From Symbiodinium natans (Eukaryota > Sar > Dinophyceae > Suessiales > Symbiodiniaceae): 64,000 nt of DNA. This document shows, in pieces, positions 12,312 to 22,739 of the stretch (positions within the stretch are counted from its first letter, which is position 1; each line of letters opens with the position of its first letter). Made by a program: the position numbers and the translations under genes. The stretch is taken from contig CAJNDS010000402.1 in NCBI GenBank assembly GCA_905221605.1, positions 825,818 to 889,817 of the forward strand, in the 5' to 3' direction. The notes beneath the pieces are model-generated. The model had not been told where the DNA came from. It did no database searches and worked only from the letters and a program-made list of their open reading frames with translations.

Positions 12312-13589
12312 GTCTTCCATGGCCTCACGGATTGTCGAGACCTGGACATTGCTCAGACGGTGGTGCTCAAAAGGGGCTATGCGCCTCGATTCTGCCTAGT
12401 TGTGCACAGGAAGGCGCATGTGCAAGGTTTGATTGGCTGAGCCTTAAGCTTCTTGCTCAGAACCTGAACGTAACGAGCATAAAAGGTTGGTAAGATGCTG
12501 CTACGGCATCACTTTCCAGAGTGCAGAGTGGAGTGTTTGCGCTGTTTGGGTGTTGTGCTGACCGTTGCACAGGTGCTGGTCTACCCAGATCCGGCCAAAA
12601 AGCCCCCACCCGGCGAGGGCTTGAACAAGCATGCTACCGTGACGATGTACCAGTGTTTTCCTCCAGGCCTTTGTTTTGCTGGCGAAGTGTAAGGAGATGT
12701 TCTGCACAGACCTCAACGTTCTTGTAAACTTGGATTGGCAATCGTCAGGTGGCCATGTGAAGGATGAGCAAGCACTTGCAGACTACAAGGCGAGATGGAG
12801 ATGGCGATGACGATTCGATGCTGCTTGTTGTGCTGGTTCTGTTCGCATGGGTCAGTCGTTTCATCGCGGTTCTACCTTCGACGGGATTCACGCGAAGAGC
12901 CAGGGAATTAGGGGAGGGGGCGCAGGCCAGAAGGCAGGGAAGGGGGTCCGGGGGGGCGGAGGGGGGGGGGGCCAGGCCCGGAACAGGCCAGAGAGGGCCA
13001 GAGGAGGGCCAGAGGGAGGGGGGGGGGGGGGGGGGGGGTAGGGGAAGAGCGGTGGAGAAAAGGGCGTTTTCGGCTCAAGGGGTACCCCCCATGGACCCTG
13101 GATTTCAGGATTTTGGGGTCAGTGTTCAGAGGGCGTGCGCAGAGGGGGGCCCAGGGGCCCAGGGGCTACAGGGTGGTGGACTTCTGAAGTAGAACAGTGT
13201 TCGTAACACTCCTCGAGATGTAATGCACCTTCGACGGAAACGAGCTGTTGTGCATAGTGATAGACGGATAGACCTATTCCGAATGACGTCGTGTACTGCG
13301 TTCATCAATACAAAAGGCATGTCTCCACAATCGTGCGCGCGTGAAGATCCCGTCCGCACGTTTTTACTTCTCATATGGTTGCTAGGTTGGCCGATTCCTC
13401 TCTGATCATGGTGCAGGGTCTGCATGCCGGGATGAAGTAGTAAATCGCTTGCTAATTGCAGACGACACGCTGCAACCACGATTCCAGCAGGTGAAAATCA
13501 AGAAGATGACCGAAGAGAAAAGCGCTTGCACATTCATCGACTACGACTGCTTGACGGGTGTCTGGACATTCGAAGTTGAAAGGTTCTGA
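12312..13589 (+). CDS. Nup98-type nucleoporin C-terminal domain, copy 2 (four 3' exons)
   Basis: Exons 12312-12380, 12573-12666, 12749-12789 and 13491-13589 match copy 1 exon for exon, with the same phases and GC donors at 12381, 12667 and 12790. The second exon differs from copy 1 at eight bases, all synonymous. The first exon differs mostly at silent sites, with two amino-acid changes (T to L and E to Q). The last exon ends DCLTGVWTFEVERF-stop, again without the Ser of the autoproteolytic site. Intact frames and silent divergence indicate that both copies are under selection as proteins. The third intron is 701 bases against 143 in copy 1 and contains a G-rich insertion. Upstream exons for this copy were not found in the window. 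Confidence 0.85.
12911..13050. repeat. G-rich tract inside intron of Nup98 copy 2
   Basis: Runs of G up to about 20 bases (13015-13038) alternate with gccaga-type units ('gaacaggccagagagggcca'). Many G-quadruplexes are possible on the + strand. The tract is absent from the matching intron of copy 1, so it is an insertion or expansion after duplication. Confidence 0.8.
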
Positions 13590-14540
13590 GCACTTCTGCG
13601 CAGCTCAGCTCAAATGATGTTGAACTTGGAATGATCCAGGGGAGAGTTGTAATGCTTGTGCTGAAAAACAAGCGCTGCTCCAGAACGGCTCATGAAGTTT
13701 GCACCTTGTCCAAGGTCACTCTGAGCTTGTCTGCCAGCTTCTCTGTTCTATTCCTGTTCTTCAGAATCGGCAAAGTATTTTCATCTTGACAGATGGTTAA
13801 AATTTATGCCAATTGCGTTCATAGCTGCAGCTAGAGCTAGAGTCGGTTCTGATCCAGATGCCAATGATGGTGTGTTGTCTTATGTGCTTGTGGGCTGTCG
13901 ACCTGCCAGCATTCCAGAATGAACGAGAATGCACCCGCAAAGATCTTGCTTGAAATGGAGCACCCCCAACTTTGCACAACCTCAACTCCTAAACAGTGGC
14001 AGAGGAAAGCAAGAATCAGTGTATGGGAATTCCTGCACCCCTTTTTACACTCCCCCGCTGAAGGATGTGTCACTTGCTCAATCTTGCCTATATCTGGCTA
14101 GGTCGTGGCCCTGCAATTCAAGCTGTTTCACCAAACCTGCCGCATCGTTGGGCATGCGCCCGATAACCTCGATTCCAAAGCCATCACGGCTCTCCACCAC
14201 ATTTGTTGTGTTGACATGTATTGATTGCCGTCCGCCCATGTTCTTCTTCAGCCTAGAAGATAAAGGCCCTTGCGTCCAGTTCGGTGTGCCTTGCATTGCG
14301 GAGGCTAGGCTGTCATGGACTTTGGCATGTTCCCCAGCCACCCTATGCATGGCACAAGTGAGGTAATTACATGGATTTTAACGCTGGTGCCAACAGCTGA
14401 AGTCCAAAAAAGCATAGGATGGAGCGTCTCGGCGTTTGGCAAGGACATGCGGTAGGAAGGTCAACGGAAAAATCGAGGGCGCCAATTTGCTTTCAGCTTT
14501 GGCTTCTACTTTGCTGAGCAGCGTGCCCGGCTCCGACTCT

Positions 14541-16274
14541 TGAATTTAGGCCGGTGCTCAGTAGCTTCTAGTCACTCTAGTCCTTCACGGGCAAGTAACT
14601 TCAGCAACGAGAACATGAACGGCCCCTGGCGTTGAGTCGGTCACAGTGCCGGGGCTTTGCCGAGATGCAATGCGGTTGGTGGCCAGGCAGTTTTTGCTCC
14701 AAGCCGCCACAAGCACGAAAGAGATACAGCAGCACTGCAAATCAGCATGCAGACATGCGGACCAGCGTCTTCTGCTACAAATTGCAGCAGACAACAGGAG
14801 GAAGCATCTGACCGCAGTATGGCCCGATGCAGTTCTTTAGTCGTTTCGGTTCATTGTGGTCCCACTCATGTTCACCTGTCCTGCCGTTGATGGCGATGAC
14901 GGGAAAGCACCACACTTGCGCCTCCGCTCCAAGTAAAACGAACCTTGCAGATGCTGGTGCTAAGGGCCTTGGGGTAGCAGCACGCAGCCATCTAGAAAGA
15001 ACTTAGGGGAACTTAACGTGTGTCTTGTTGAGGCAGCTGTCGGTCCTGTCCTTACCCTTAAGAAGCGTTCTGTGCCAAAGCATACTGCACGAAGCGCTCT
15101 CAATCGTGACCCTTTCTCTTCGCCCTGTCTCTTCGCGCGTTTGTGCGCCTAGTTCAAGTGAACTCCTCTGACAGGGTACATGCAGCTGCCGACATTCAAT
15201 ACTCAACTGCCTTCATCCGAAAGGATCCAGACAGCTGGCCCGCGCGAAGATGACGTGAGCGAGAAAGCCTATGCAAGTGCCACGCGGCCAAACTTCAGCA
15301 GCTCAGGGCGAGCGATGCTGCACCAGCTTCTATGCCGAGGGAAGTTCCACTTCTTTACATGTAAGCCGGCGACGCTAGTCAAACATTCAGAATCATCAAC
15401 TGGTCCTATGGACCAGTCTATGGCAATCAGGCATTGCATCAGCTAGAGTGGTCTCAGAAGCTGCAGCTTCAAAAGGCCTTGTGCTTCAGCATCCAGAATT
15501 CACCAGCCTTGCAATCTGCAGCCTGATACACTTAGGTTCTGAGCCATCACCTCCAGTCTCTGGAAGCGGCCCTCCTCCAACAACACGCTGCAGACATCAG
15601 CAGACTGCGTCGCTTAGCTTAGTGTGCTTGTATTGTCACAGTGGCAGCAACCAACAACAAGGCAGCTCAAAGCAATCTGTCTAGGCTGACAGCGCATGGT
15701 AGTCAAACGGCGAAGAAAAAAGGTGTGTGACGAGTCTGAATGCACAGGCCCGGACACCTCCTCATTCCCTTCTGGCAGAAAAGCACGCTTAGTTTGCCGT
15801 TAAACGGTGGGAAAACCTACCATGCCTCAATGACCAGATTCTGTTGGAAATCAGGGCTGCTATCTGATATCATGTGCTGCTATTGTGTCAATAGAAGCTT
15901 TGCTTGAGTCACCGGAGGCACCCAAGCCGCTGCATCAGTTGCTGTAGAAATGCCGCCGCCTCCACAATTCGGCATTGATTTATTTATGCACCAGCACCTA
16001 CCCCTATCCCACTGAAAAGAAGAAACACAAAAAGCTCTCTAAGTCCACCCGTAAGGTGCGACATCAACATCACCCTCGAGACTTGAAGTACTCATCTGAC
16101 CAGCGGGAACACACCCATGAGTAGAATCAACGGTAGCACCACACAAAAAGTGTCGAAACAGTTCCAGACACTGCAAGCTTGAAGATTAACAATGACGATG
16201 AGCCCACATTCAAGGTGACCAGAATGCGAAGTTGCAGCGTCAGCTTCAGAACGTGCCTTGGCGATGCTTAACTG
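14541..16274. other. No confident gene
   Basis: Several frames of 60-90 codons occur (for example + 15180-15446 and + 15448-15684, the latter Ser/Pro-rich), but none has recognisable motifs or clean splice context. No RNA gene is recognised. Confidence 0.4.
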
Positions 16275-17176
16275 TTAAACCGAACCGAGTATGAACCCTT
16301 TCCTGTTCACAGCACGGTTCGCACGGTTCGGGTTGCGGTGAGTACGGTTCTTTACCAGGGTGTGCCATTCAAGGCTTCTGCGACTCCTAATTTTGAGCAC
16401 CGCCTCACCCTTGCGGCTCAAAGCTCCAAAACGAGAGAGCCGTAGGCGTAAAGGCCCCACCCCTTCACTCAGCCCTGCAACATGAGGAGCGGCAGGGTGG
16501 TATCATAGTTCGGAAAACCCCCCCCCCCAACAACCCCCCCCCCCAGGCCCCCATCCTTACTGCGAACGACAGGCCTTTTGCTAATTAAAACGCGCAACGT
16601 CGACTGGGTCTTTGTTACCCCTGCGAATTGAAGACTATTCGCCAGCTAATAGCTGCTATTAGCGGCTTGTTGGCTTGGGGGGGGGGGGTCGTGTAACCAG
16701 GACTGCGTTCGTTAATAGCTGGCGAATAGCAGTCAGCAGTGCTAATAGCTAGCTAATAGTGCGGAAGGGTCGTGTGGCTATTAGCTGCTATTAGCTGCCC
16801 AATAGCCAGCTAACAAAAACAGACTTTTGTGAAGCCTGGGAGGGGGGGTTCTTGGGGGGGGGGGGTTTTCCGAACTATGATGGTAGGGGGGGGTCAACGC
16901 CTGCGGCTCCTCATTTTAGCTGGCAAGTGAGGGGATCAAGCCTCCGCATGGGCAGTTAAAGTTAAAGGCTTGGCCTTTTGCCACCTGGTCTAAATGCGAC
17001 TTCACCTTGAAAACCCTCAAAAAGTCTGAGCTGACGAGCGTGCAGGCTTTGATATAAGGAACCTCTTTCCGGTTTGGGTTTCTACGGTTCGTACCCGGTT
17101 AGGTTCGCTCACGATTCGGTTGCTTGCGGTTCGGTTCCTGCTTTCACGGTTCCAGTTGGCGGTTCGGTTACGCGGT
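16275..17176. repeat. CGGTTCG-motif clusters flanking a fold-back element
   Basis: At 16275-16345 the motif 'acggttcg' or its complement recurs (aaccgaaccg, cacggttcgcacggttcggg, tacggttc). A second dense cluster lies at 17066-17176 (ctacggttcgtacccggtt, gattcggttgcttgcggttcggttc, ggcggttcggttac). The two clusters bracket the inverted-repeat element at 16482-16914. Isolated copies occur near 19370, 19655 and 19715. Confidence 0.6.
16482..16914. mobile_element. Fold-back (MITE-like) element with C/G-rich terminal inverted repeats
   Basis: The left end (16482-16547) contains atgaggagc, then tcatagttcggaaaac, then a long C run. The right end (about 16835-16914) is its reverse complement: a long G run, then gttttccgaactatga, then gctcctcat. 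Between them lie many copies of the palindromic word TAATAGCTGGCG/CGCCAGCTATTA and plain TAGCTGCTATTAGC, themselves in inverted pairs (16636-16665 against 16710-16735). There is no coding frame. The structure resembles a non-autonomous fold-back transposon. I could not identify a clear target-site duplication. Confidence 0.7.
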
Positions 17177-18271
17177 CGCCTTGATGTAGTAGTCGTAGCC
17201 CGAGCATGGGGCCAAGGGTCTCAAGACCCAGCACCGGGCACCCGGCTTTGCACATAACACGACATACACCATCCGTTGGCAGATTGGAGCAGTTCTTTGC
17301 GGCCTCAACAAGGTGAGTGATCTCGATGAGCCTACCATGCTGACTGGACCAGGCAGTCCGGGCTGCACGCATGCACAGACTTTTGTGGTCTTACCCGTAC
17401 AGGCGTTCGATAGACTGACTGGACGTGTGTTCTGGATTGCTGAGGGCTTGCTGAATGTCTAGGCCGTCCTGTCTTGGAATGCGAAGCCTCCGACATCTTG
17501 TCCCACACCTCTCTGCCTGCGGATGTCGACCCCAACCCGCACGATCGGTGGCATTCCTTGACGGCAAAGGTGCAGCTTGGATGCAACCCTTGTAAAGCTT
17601 CCACGGTCGATGTCGGTGTCGGCTCGTTGAGAGGCATGTGTTTGCATGAAGCTGCAGGCTTGAAGCTGCCGGAATCATGGGCGCATTCGATACACCCAAA
17701 GCGAAGCCGAGGATGCACATGCTCAGCACAGCTGCATAGCGAGTTGTTGGGCAATGACCTGCTGATGAAATGACCTGGGTCAACGTCACGTGCTGTCAGA
17801 CCCTGTCACAAGCCACGCAAGCTGTCCAGCGAGGACAACCACAGGCATAATGAGTGAGCTGAAGATGCGTGCAGTATGGAACCTTGACTGGACGGGAGGG
17901 TAATTTGGATAGGCATGAGCCTCACCTTTCCATGCTCGGCTTTTCTTGCCAAACTCAGGAGTGTCTCCCTGGTTCAGACAAAAGCAACTTACCAGAGGCG
18001 GGCGTAAGAACCTGCTTTTCGGAACCCAGCTTTGATGATTGAGGCCCGTAAACCTGTCAACTCAGGAGGGGCATTGCCCAGCCTTGAATTCTTCTCATGT
18101 GCCTAGATGGAAGTGCAACGAGTTGTTTAACTTTACGAGCTTGTCTTCTCCCTGCTTCGGCTGGACCCTGGCGGTGCGGTGGGGGGGGAGGGTCGAGTAA
18201 ACGTCATGTTAAGTTAAGCGTCCAGTGCGCATCCAGGCCAAACGCATATACCCCCTTCGGATACCCGGCCA
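17177..18271. other. No confident gene; possible coding on minus strand
   Basis: Minus-strand frames at 17332-17789 are long (132-140 codons, overlapping) and one begins with a hydrophobic stretch (CILGFALGVSNAPMIPA). Overlapping + and minus frames are equally open, so I do not choose one. A G run follows near 18180. Confidence 0.3.
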
Positions 18272-18544
18272 TGCATTTTGCGGCCGCCGCAAAATGCACA
18301 GATTTTTCCCCGGTTTCACGCAGCGGGACACCTCGCCATGCATTTTTCCGGCCGCTGCAAAATGCACAGCGCCCCGCCCTGGTGCCGTACGGCCCTAAAC
18401 CTTTACCCTAGGATGCACACTCGAGTCTCAAGCCCGCCATGCATTTTCCAGCTGCTGCAGAATGCACAGGGCCCCGCCCTGGCCATGGAAAGGTAGCTGT
18501 CCTCGGCAAGCCCGCCATGCATTTTCCAGCTGCCACAGAATGCA
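18272..18544. repeat. Four tandemly spaced hairpin repeats (TGCATTTT...AAAATGCA)
   Basis: Copy 1 at 18272-18298 is a perfect hairpin with 13-base arms TGCATTTTGCGGC and one central base. Copies 2-4 start at 18339, 18440 and 18518 and are progressively degenerate (tgcattttccagctgctgcag). They share flanks 'cagggccccgccctg' and 'tttaccctaggatgcacactc', so the larger repeat unit is 70-100 bases. Arms carry compensating changes in places. There is no coding frame of note. Confidence 0.8.
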
Positions 18545-19456
18545 CAGGGCCCCGCCCTGATGCCATACGGCTGGAAAACTTTTACCCTAGGACGCACACT
18601 CAAGTCTTAACATGATTCTTGCTCGAACCCCCCTCCCTGGCAGGAAGGCCGTTGGCTCAGGCTCTCTATTGTTGAGCGTTTGCTCGCCAGGTTCCACCAG
18701 TCTAGGTGCAAGGTGCAAGGTCGTCCAATGTGCGACTTGCAGTGGAAGGTCCCAATCCCACATCGCGGCTCTCGGGGAGATGTCGTCACTGAAGATCAAC
18801 GCTCCTTCACAAAGCCTTTTACGTTGGGGTGCTTGTCGGGATCGGAATGACGCAGCTTTAGGCTTTGAATTTGAGCATCTTCATTGCTTGAACTGCACAT
18901 TTGCATTGTTATGTGGCTGACTGACGACGTATTGGTTGAACCGCATCGTGAAACGGAGGGAAAGCTCAGTTCATTCTAGCATCCAATGATGTGGATTCTA
19001 AGTGACTTATTCATTGCCAGTCCACAAGATGCGAATGGCTTCCGTGCCTGAGGACGCTTTCACCGACACCTCGTTCCTCCAGCGCTTTGTAGTGGGACCC
19101 CACAGCAGCTGCGCGGGCAAATGGCATGGTGAGAGATGGGAAGCCTGGTGATGCCTTGCATACTAATCTGCTGATCAATATGCCAGTTGAGAGCCTGAAG
19201 TGTCACAGAGAAGAGGCGCAACCAGTTTCACAAGCAAAAGCTTCTTGTAACCAAGGCAAGCACCAGCTCGTGTGGGCCATCATAGCAAGCGTGTCCATCG
19301 GCTGAATTACATTCTGGCTGTCGGTCATCTCTATCGATATGAGATGGGATGAGTGTATATGCGGCTCTGCGGTTCGGCCAGCTATGCGCGAGCGAAGAAG
19401 AAGCCCTAAAACCAGTAACCCCCCCATCCCCACCCATGCAACCCCCCCGCCCCTAC
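18545..19456. other. No confident gene
   Basis: The + frame at 19030-19110 reads PEDAFTDTSFLQRFVVG and shares FTDTSF with the exon at 10566. It ends in a possible GT donor but stands alone. The rest shows only short frames. Confidence 0.3.
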
Positions 19457-19616
19457 CCCCTGTGGTGTGGTTGGGGGCAGGGTTTCTAAGCTGTCACACG
19501 GGGCATTGTTTAGGGTTGAGGGTTGATTTCGGGTTTCCGATCCAAGGCCGCCCCTGTGGTGTGGTTGGGGGTTGGGGTTTGGGGTTTGGGGTTTAAGGTT
19601 TGGGTTGTAGGGTTTT
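19457..19616. repeat. Degenerate telomere-like GGGGTTT tract with a direct repeat
   Basis: The run at 19566-19616 is built from ggggttt/gggtttaa units, with tttagggttgaggg slightly upstream (19509). The word ccctgtggtgtggttggggg occurs at both about 19457 and 19552. This looks like a decayed interstitial telomere-type or minisatellite array. Confidence 0.5.
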
Positions 19617-20279
19617 TTCGGGTGCGGGGGATGATGGGGAGAGGGGGACCGGCGAAACCGCGAACCGTTTCGGGGTGCTCGTATCAAAGCACCTACCTCG
19701 TCTATTGTTCTGCTTTGCGGTTCGCCAGCCACCCCTGTGTCCCCGACCCCAAACCGAAGCCTTGCTTGCCTGCACGCAGAAGCAACATATCTCCGGTCAC
19801 GATTCACTTCAGGCAGTCCTGGGCATGTGAGACAAAAACCAACACGCAAGCCCTACTTAGTCTAAATCATCCTAAACCCTCCACATCTTCCTCAGCTTGG
19901 CTTCCTACACAGCCTAGTTTCTCCGGATTTCCTGAGCACTTGTTTTTGGCAGCTGCAATTCCACTGCCGTCCCCCTGCGGCGTAGCAGAATCTAGCATTC
20001 ACTGTGAGAGTGCGATCCGTCTTTTTCTACTGATGTCATCGAGCACAGGTTTATCATCTGGGATTTGATCACCATCCCGTTGGAGATGTTCGACGTTGCA
20101 GAGTCGGCAGCTGAGCACACCAAGCATGAACTGCATGATCGTGATTTGCATGTGTCAGAGGTTGGCATCAGATAGCAAGATTGTGAGAAGCTGGTTCAAG
20201 ATGGCCATGAAACAAGGAGGGCTTTTCAACTTTAACCAGAGTTCGATTAGTGATGGGCATCGTGCTGGCGCATCTGGCG

Positions 20280-21190
20280 TGTAGCCAAAAATTAGGAACG
20301 ATTAGTCTCTGAAAAAGTTTCTGCTGAAATAAGTTCTGTCTTGAAGATTTCTGAAATATGTTTATGATTTTCTGCAATATTCAATGCGAACTGAGAAGCT
20401 CTGATAACATTCTGAAAAATATGCGCAAAACTCCGAAGAACTGTCTGGAAGTTGTTTGGCCTGGGGAAATCACAACAATGCGGTTGATCACCGCGCGCTT
20501 GTCTCAGTTTAAACCTGCCTGCCAAAAAAGCAGAACGACCCTGCAAAAGAAACATCAAACTAGTACTGCAAATAGTAGTGGAAGCCTTTTTTGCCTTTTC
20601 TTTCACTGCCCCGGACGACTCAGACCAGAAAATCCACAACGCTAGTTCAGAGATTCTGGCAGTCCCCCTGGGACAAAGAACAATCAGATATTATTGCTTG
20701 TTGCAGCCACTTTTCTGGAGAGCTGTTCTTTTTCTGAATGTATTTATGGTTTGTCCCAGCCAGAGCGATCTGAAAGCAGAAGCATCTCCAGAACGCATCC
20801 AGAAGCGCGCTGCAACGCTCGTCACGATGGCGAGCTCCATCGGGCCTCTATAGCAGTCTCGTTTTGATGTATAAAATGTGGTTTCATCAGCGTTTCTAAC
20901 AAGTCAGAAAAAAGCAATGAGTTTCTGGCCCGTGTTTTTGATACTGTACAGAGCTGCTCCAGAATTTGCAGAGTTGGTCCGGAACATGCTCATGCTCAGA
21001 TCTACTTTTCTGAGACAAGTGAAGAATTTGTCGTTTGTCATAATAGTTTCAGGATTGAAAAGCATATCCCCGTCCAGAAAACCAGAAATCATTCAGACTG
21101 ATTCGTTTAATTCAATTCATCCTCAGCCGCCATCGGCACCCGTTACTAAGCTAGATAGCTTCTGTGAGAGGTGTCAGAATGCTGAGAAAC
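20280..21190. other. Block rich in TTCTGA/TCAGAA words, no assigned gene
   Basis: The words ttctg, ctgaa, cagaa and tcagaa recur many times over 900 bases. Base composition is more AT-rich than its surroundings. Open frames exist on both strands (minus 20292-20639, 115 codons; + 20878-21198, 106 codons), none recognisable. The block ends shortly before the intronless gene at 21528. Confidence 0.35.
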
Positions 21191-21527
21191 GAGTCTGAAG
21201 TCTCCCCATCCCGCAAAGCAGTCCAAAACAATCCTGCCGCACAGCATGCAGGTCTGAATGTCACCACTTTCTGTTCCCATCTGGTAAGTTGCATCCTGAG
21301 AAGTCTTGCCTAACGCATGTCTTCCCGTAAGGTTCATCCGGGTGCTGGACACTGTGGGCATGGTGACGCTCTCTTTCTGGACACTTTTCTGTTTCAATAG
21401 CACATGTGACATCATGTGACAGCGAGCATCATCAACGAAGTCTTGCCATTTGCCGCCTGCATTCCAATGTTTCAGGTTTTTTTGCTCAAAGAAAGACCGC
21501 AGGTGCCAGCAGGACAAAATCTCAGCC

Positions 21528-21881
21528 ATGGGGGATGATGCTGATGTGCGCCTCACCACCGTCTCCAAGGATGGCGAAAAGATGAGCAACCTTATCCCCG
21601 CTGGATCCATGACTGCGGCTGAGGGCAAGGGTGCCATTGAAGGCAAGTGGAAAATCCCTGGCGTGCAGCAGCCTGTCGAGTTGAAGGTTTCGGGCTCTTC
21701 TGTGAAGTCCGTGGAGGCACCCTTCGGAAATCAGCCACTTCTGGGAGAGATTGCAGAGGGTGAGAAGATGCTCGGTCTGCATATCACGCTCGGCGGCTTC
21801 CCCATGAAGGCTTGGATGAAAAAAGACGGTCAGCAAACCGTGCTGAGCTTCTCCAACGGTGGGCGATGGAGTAAGCTGTGA
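21528..21881 (+). CDS. Small intronless orphan protein, 117 residues
   Basis: A single uninterrupted frame starts MGDDADVRLTTVSKDGEK, continues GAIEGKWKIPGVQQPVELKV, and ends MKAWMKKDGQQTVLSFSNGG then RWSKL-stop. I chose the ATG at 21528 rather than the in-frame ATG at 21450. The upstream 26 codons are Cys/Phe-rich and look like 5' UTR, and the context gccATGg is good. The alternating polar/hydrophobic pattern with GKW and turn glycines suggests a beta-rich fold, but I do not recognise the family. Third positions are GC-rich, unlike the flanks. The lack of introns next to intron-dense genes suggests retroposition. A ttttttgctcaaag stretch at about 21479-21493 weakly resembles the end of the dinoflagellate spliced leader. 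Confidence 0.75.
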   Translation: MGDDADVRLTTVSKDGEKMSNLIPAGSMTAAEGKGAIEGKWKIPGVQQPVELKVSGSSVKSVEAPFGNQPLLGEIAEGEKMLGLHITLGGFPMKAWMKKDGQQTVLSFSNGGRWSKL

Positions 21882-22739
21882 GCATTGACCAGATTCAACA
21901 GGCTGGGATTGTCCACGAGAGCACTGACGTGGAATGAGGGGTGTTGCAAGAATTTGCAAGTTCGTTTTTGCGAGTATGCACTTGTACAGGGCTGAACCAG
22001 CCATAATTGATGGTCTAGTGGCAGCTCGTGCCTTGATGCACGGGCTTGCGCATTCGAGGGTGTGGCTTTCATGCTCATGCCGGGGAGGATGTTGGGCAGC
22101 CGCAAGCCTTACTCAGAGAACATGTGCCCGATCTAATCACATGAAGGCTGCTGGCTACCTGATCCATCTTGGCATCCTTTGACTATTCAGTTGACTCAGT
22201 TCACCATGGCAGGATTGAGAAAGAACTGGCGCTTAATTCCTGCATTTTCTTGCAGGGCATCAACATGTCGTTTCAAGGTTGGGGAGCATGTGTTTCTGCC
22301 GCAGATAGATAAGAGGGACAGGTTGGTCATGGAGACGTGAAAGAGGTTGCAGCTTGACGGGTCATCATTCCATTGCCTTTCCATGAGATGGGCCTCCCTA
22401 AAGCCCCAAACAGCGAGAACATGAGAAGCAAAATGTAACTTATGACCAAGAAGCAAAATTTTGTATACGGCCCCGAGGGCTGTGGACATGCCCCTGCACC
22501 TCATCTTCGGGGTGCAGCTTCGGGGATCTCTGGAGATGCGGCCTCGGAAGCTGTGGCCTCTCGACAGCCAAGTGTATAGGAGCCCAAAGGGGCAGCGGAT
22601 GTAGCTGAAATCACGGATAACGCCTGCGCCAGGGCTGAACGATGTTGAAGGATGTTCGACATGTGTAAGTTCAGGCAGAGCGCATATGTGGGAACGCAAG
22701 TGGCACTCGATTCCTGTGTATCACTAGATCATGTCCCTG
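21882..22739. other. No confident gene
   Basis: A minus-strand frame at 22196-22699 (167 codons; FGLLYTWLSRGHSFRGRISR) is open, but the + strand over the same bases carries plausible splice sites. I do not assign it. Confidence 0.3.

Larger units (their letters stand above)
12312..14540 (+). repeat. Segmental duplication, right copy
   Basis: This is the direct repeat of 56-1760, about 12.25 kb away. It is longer because of the G-rich insertion in the last intron and extra sequence between 13590 and 14400. The 14078-14350 part holds a minus-strand frame (MHRVAGEHAKVHDSLASAMQ) that is not preserved in the left copy, where indels break it. Confidence 0.7.

Noticed and set aside
12764-13192. 142-codon Gly/Arg-rich + frame
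   Set aside because: It is the G-rich tract in the intron of Nup98 copy 2. Gly and Arg come from GGN codons, not from an RGG protein.
14078-14350. 90-codon minus frame in the right duplication copy
   Set aside because: The matching DNA in the left copy (about 1390-1570) has indels and stops in this frame, so it is not conserved as protein.
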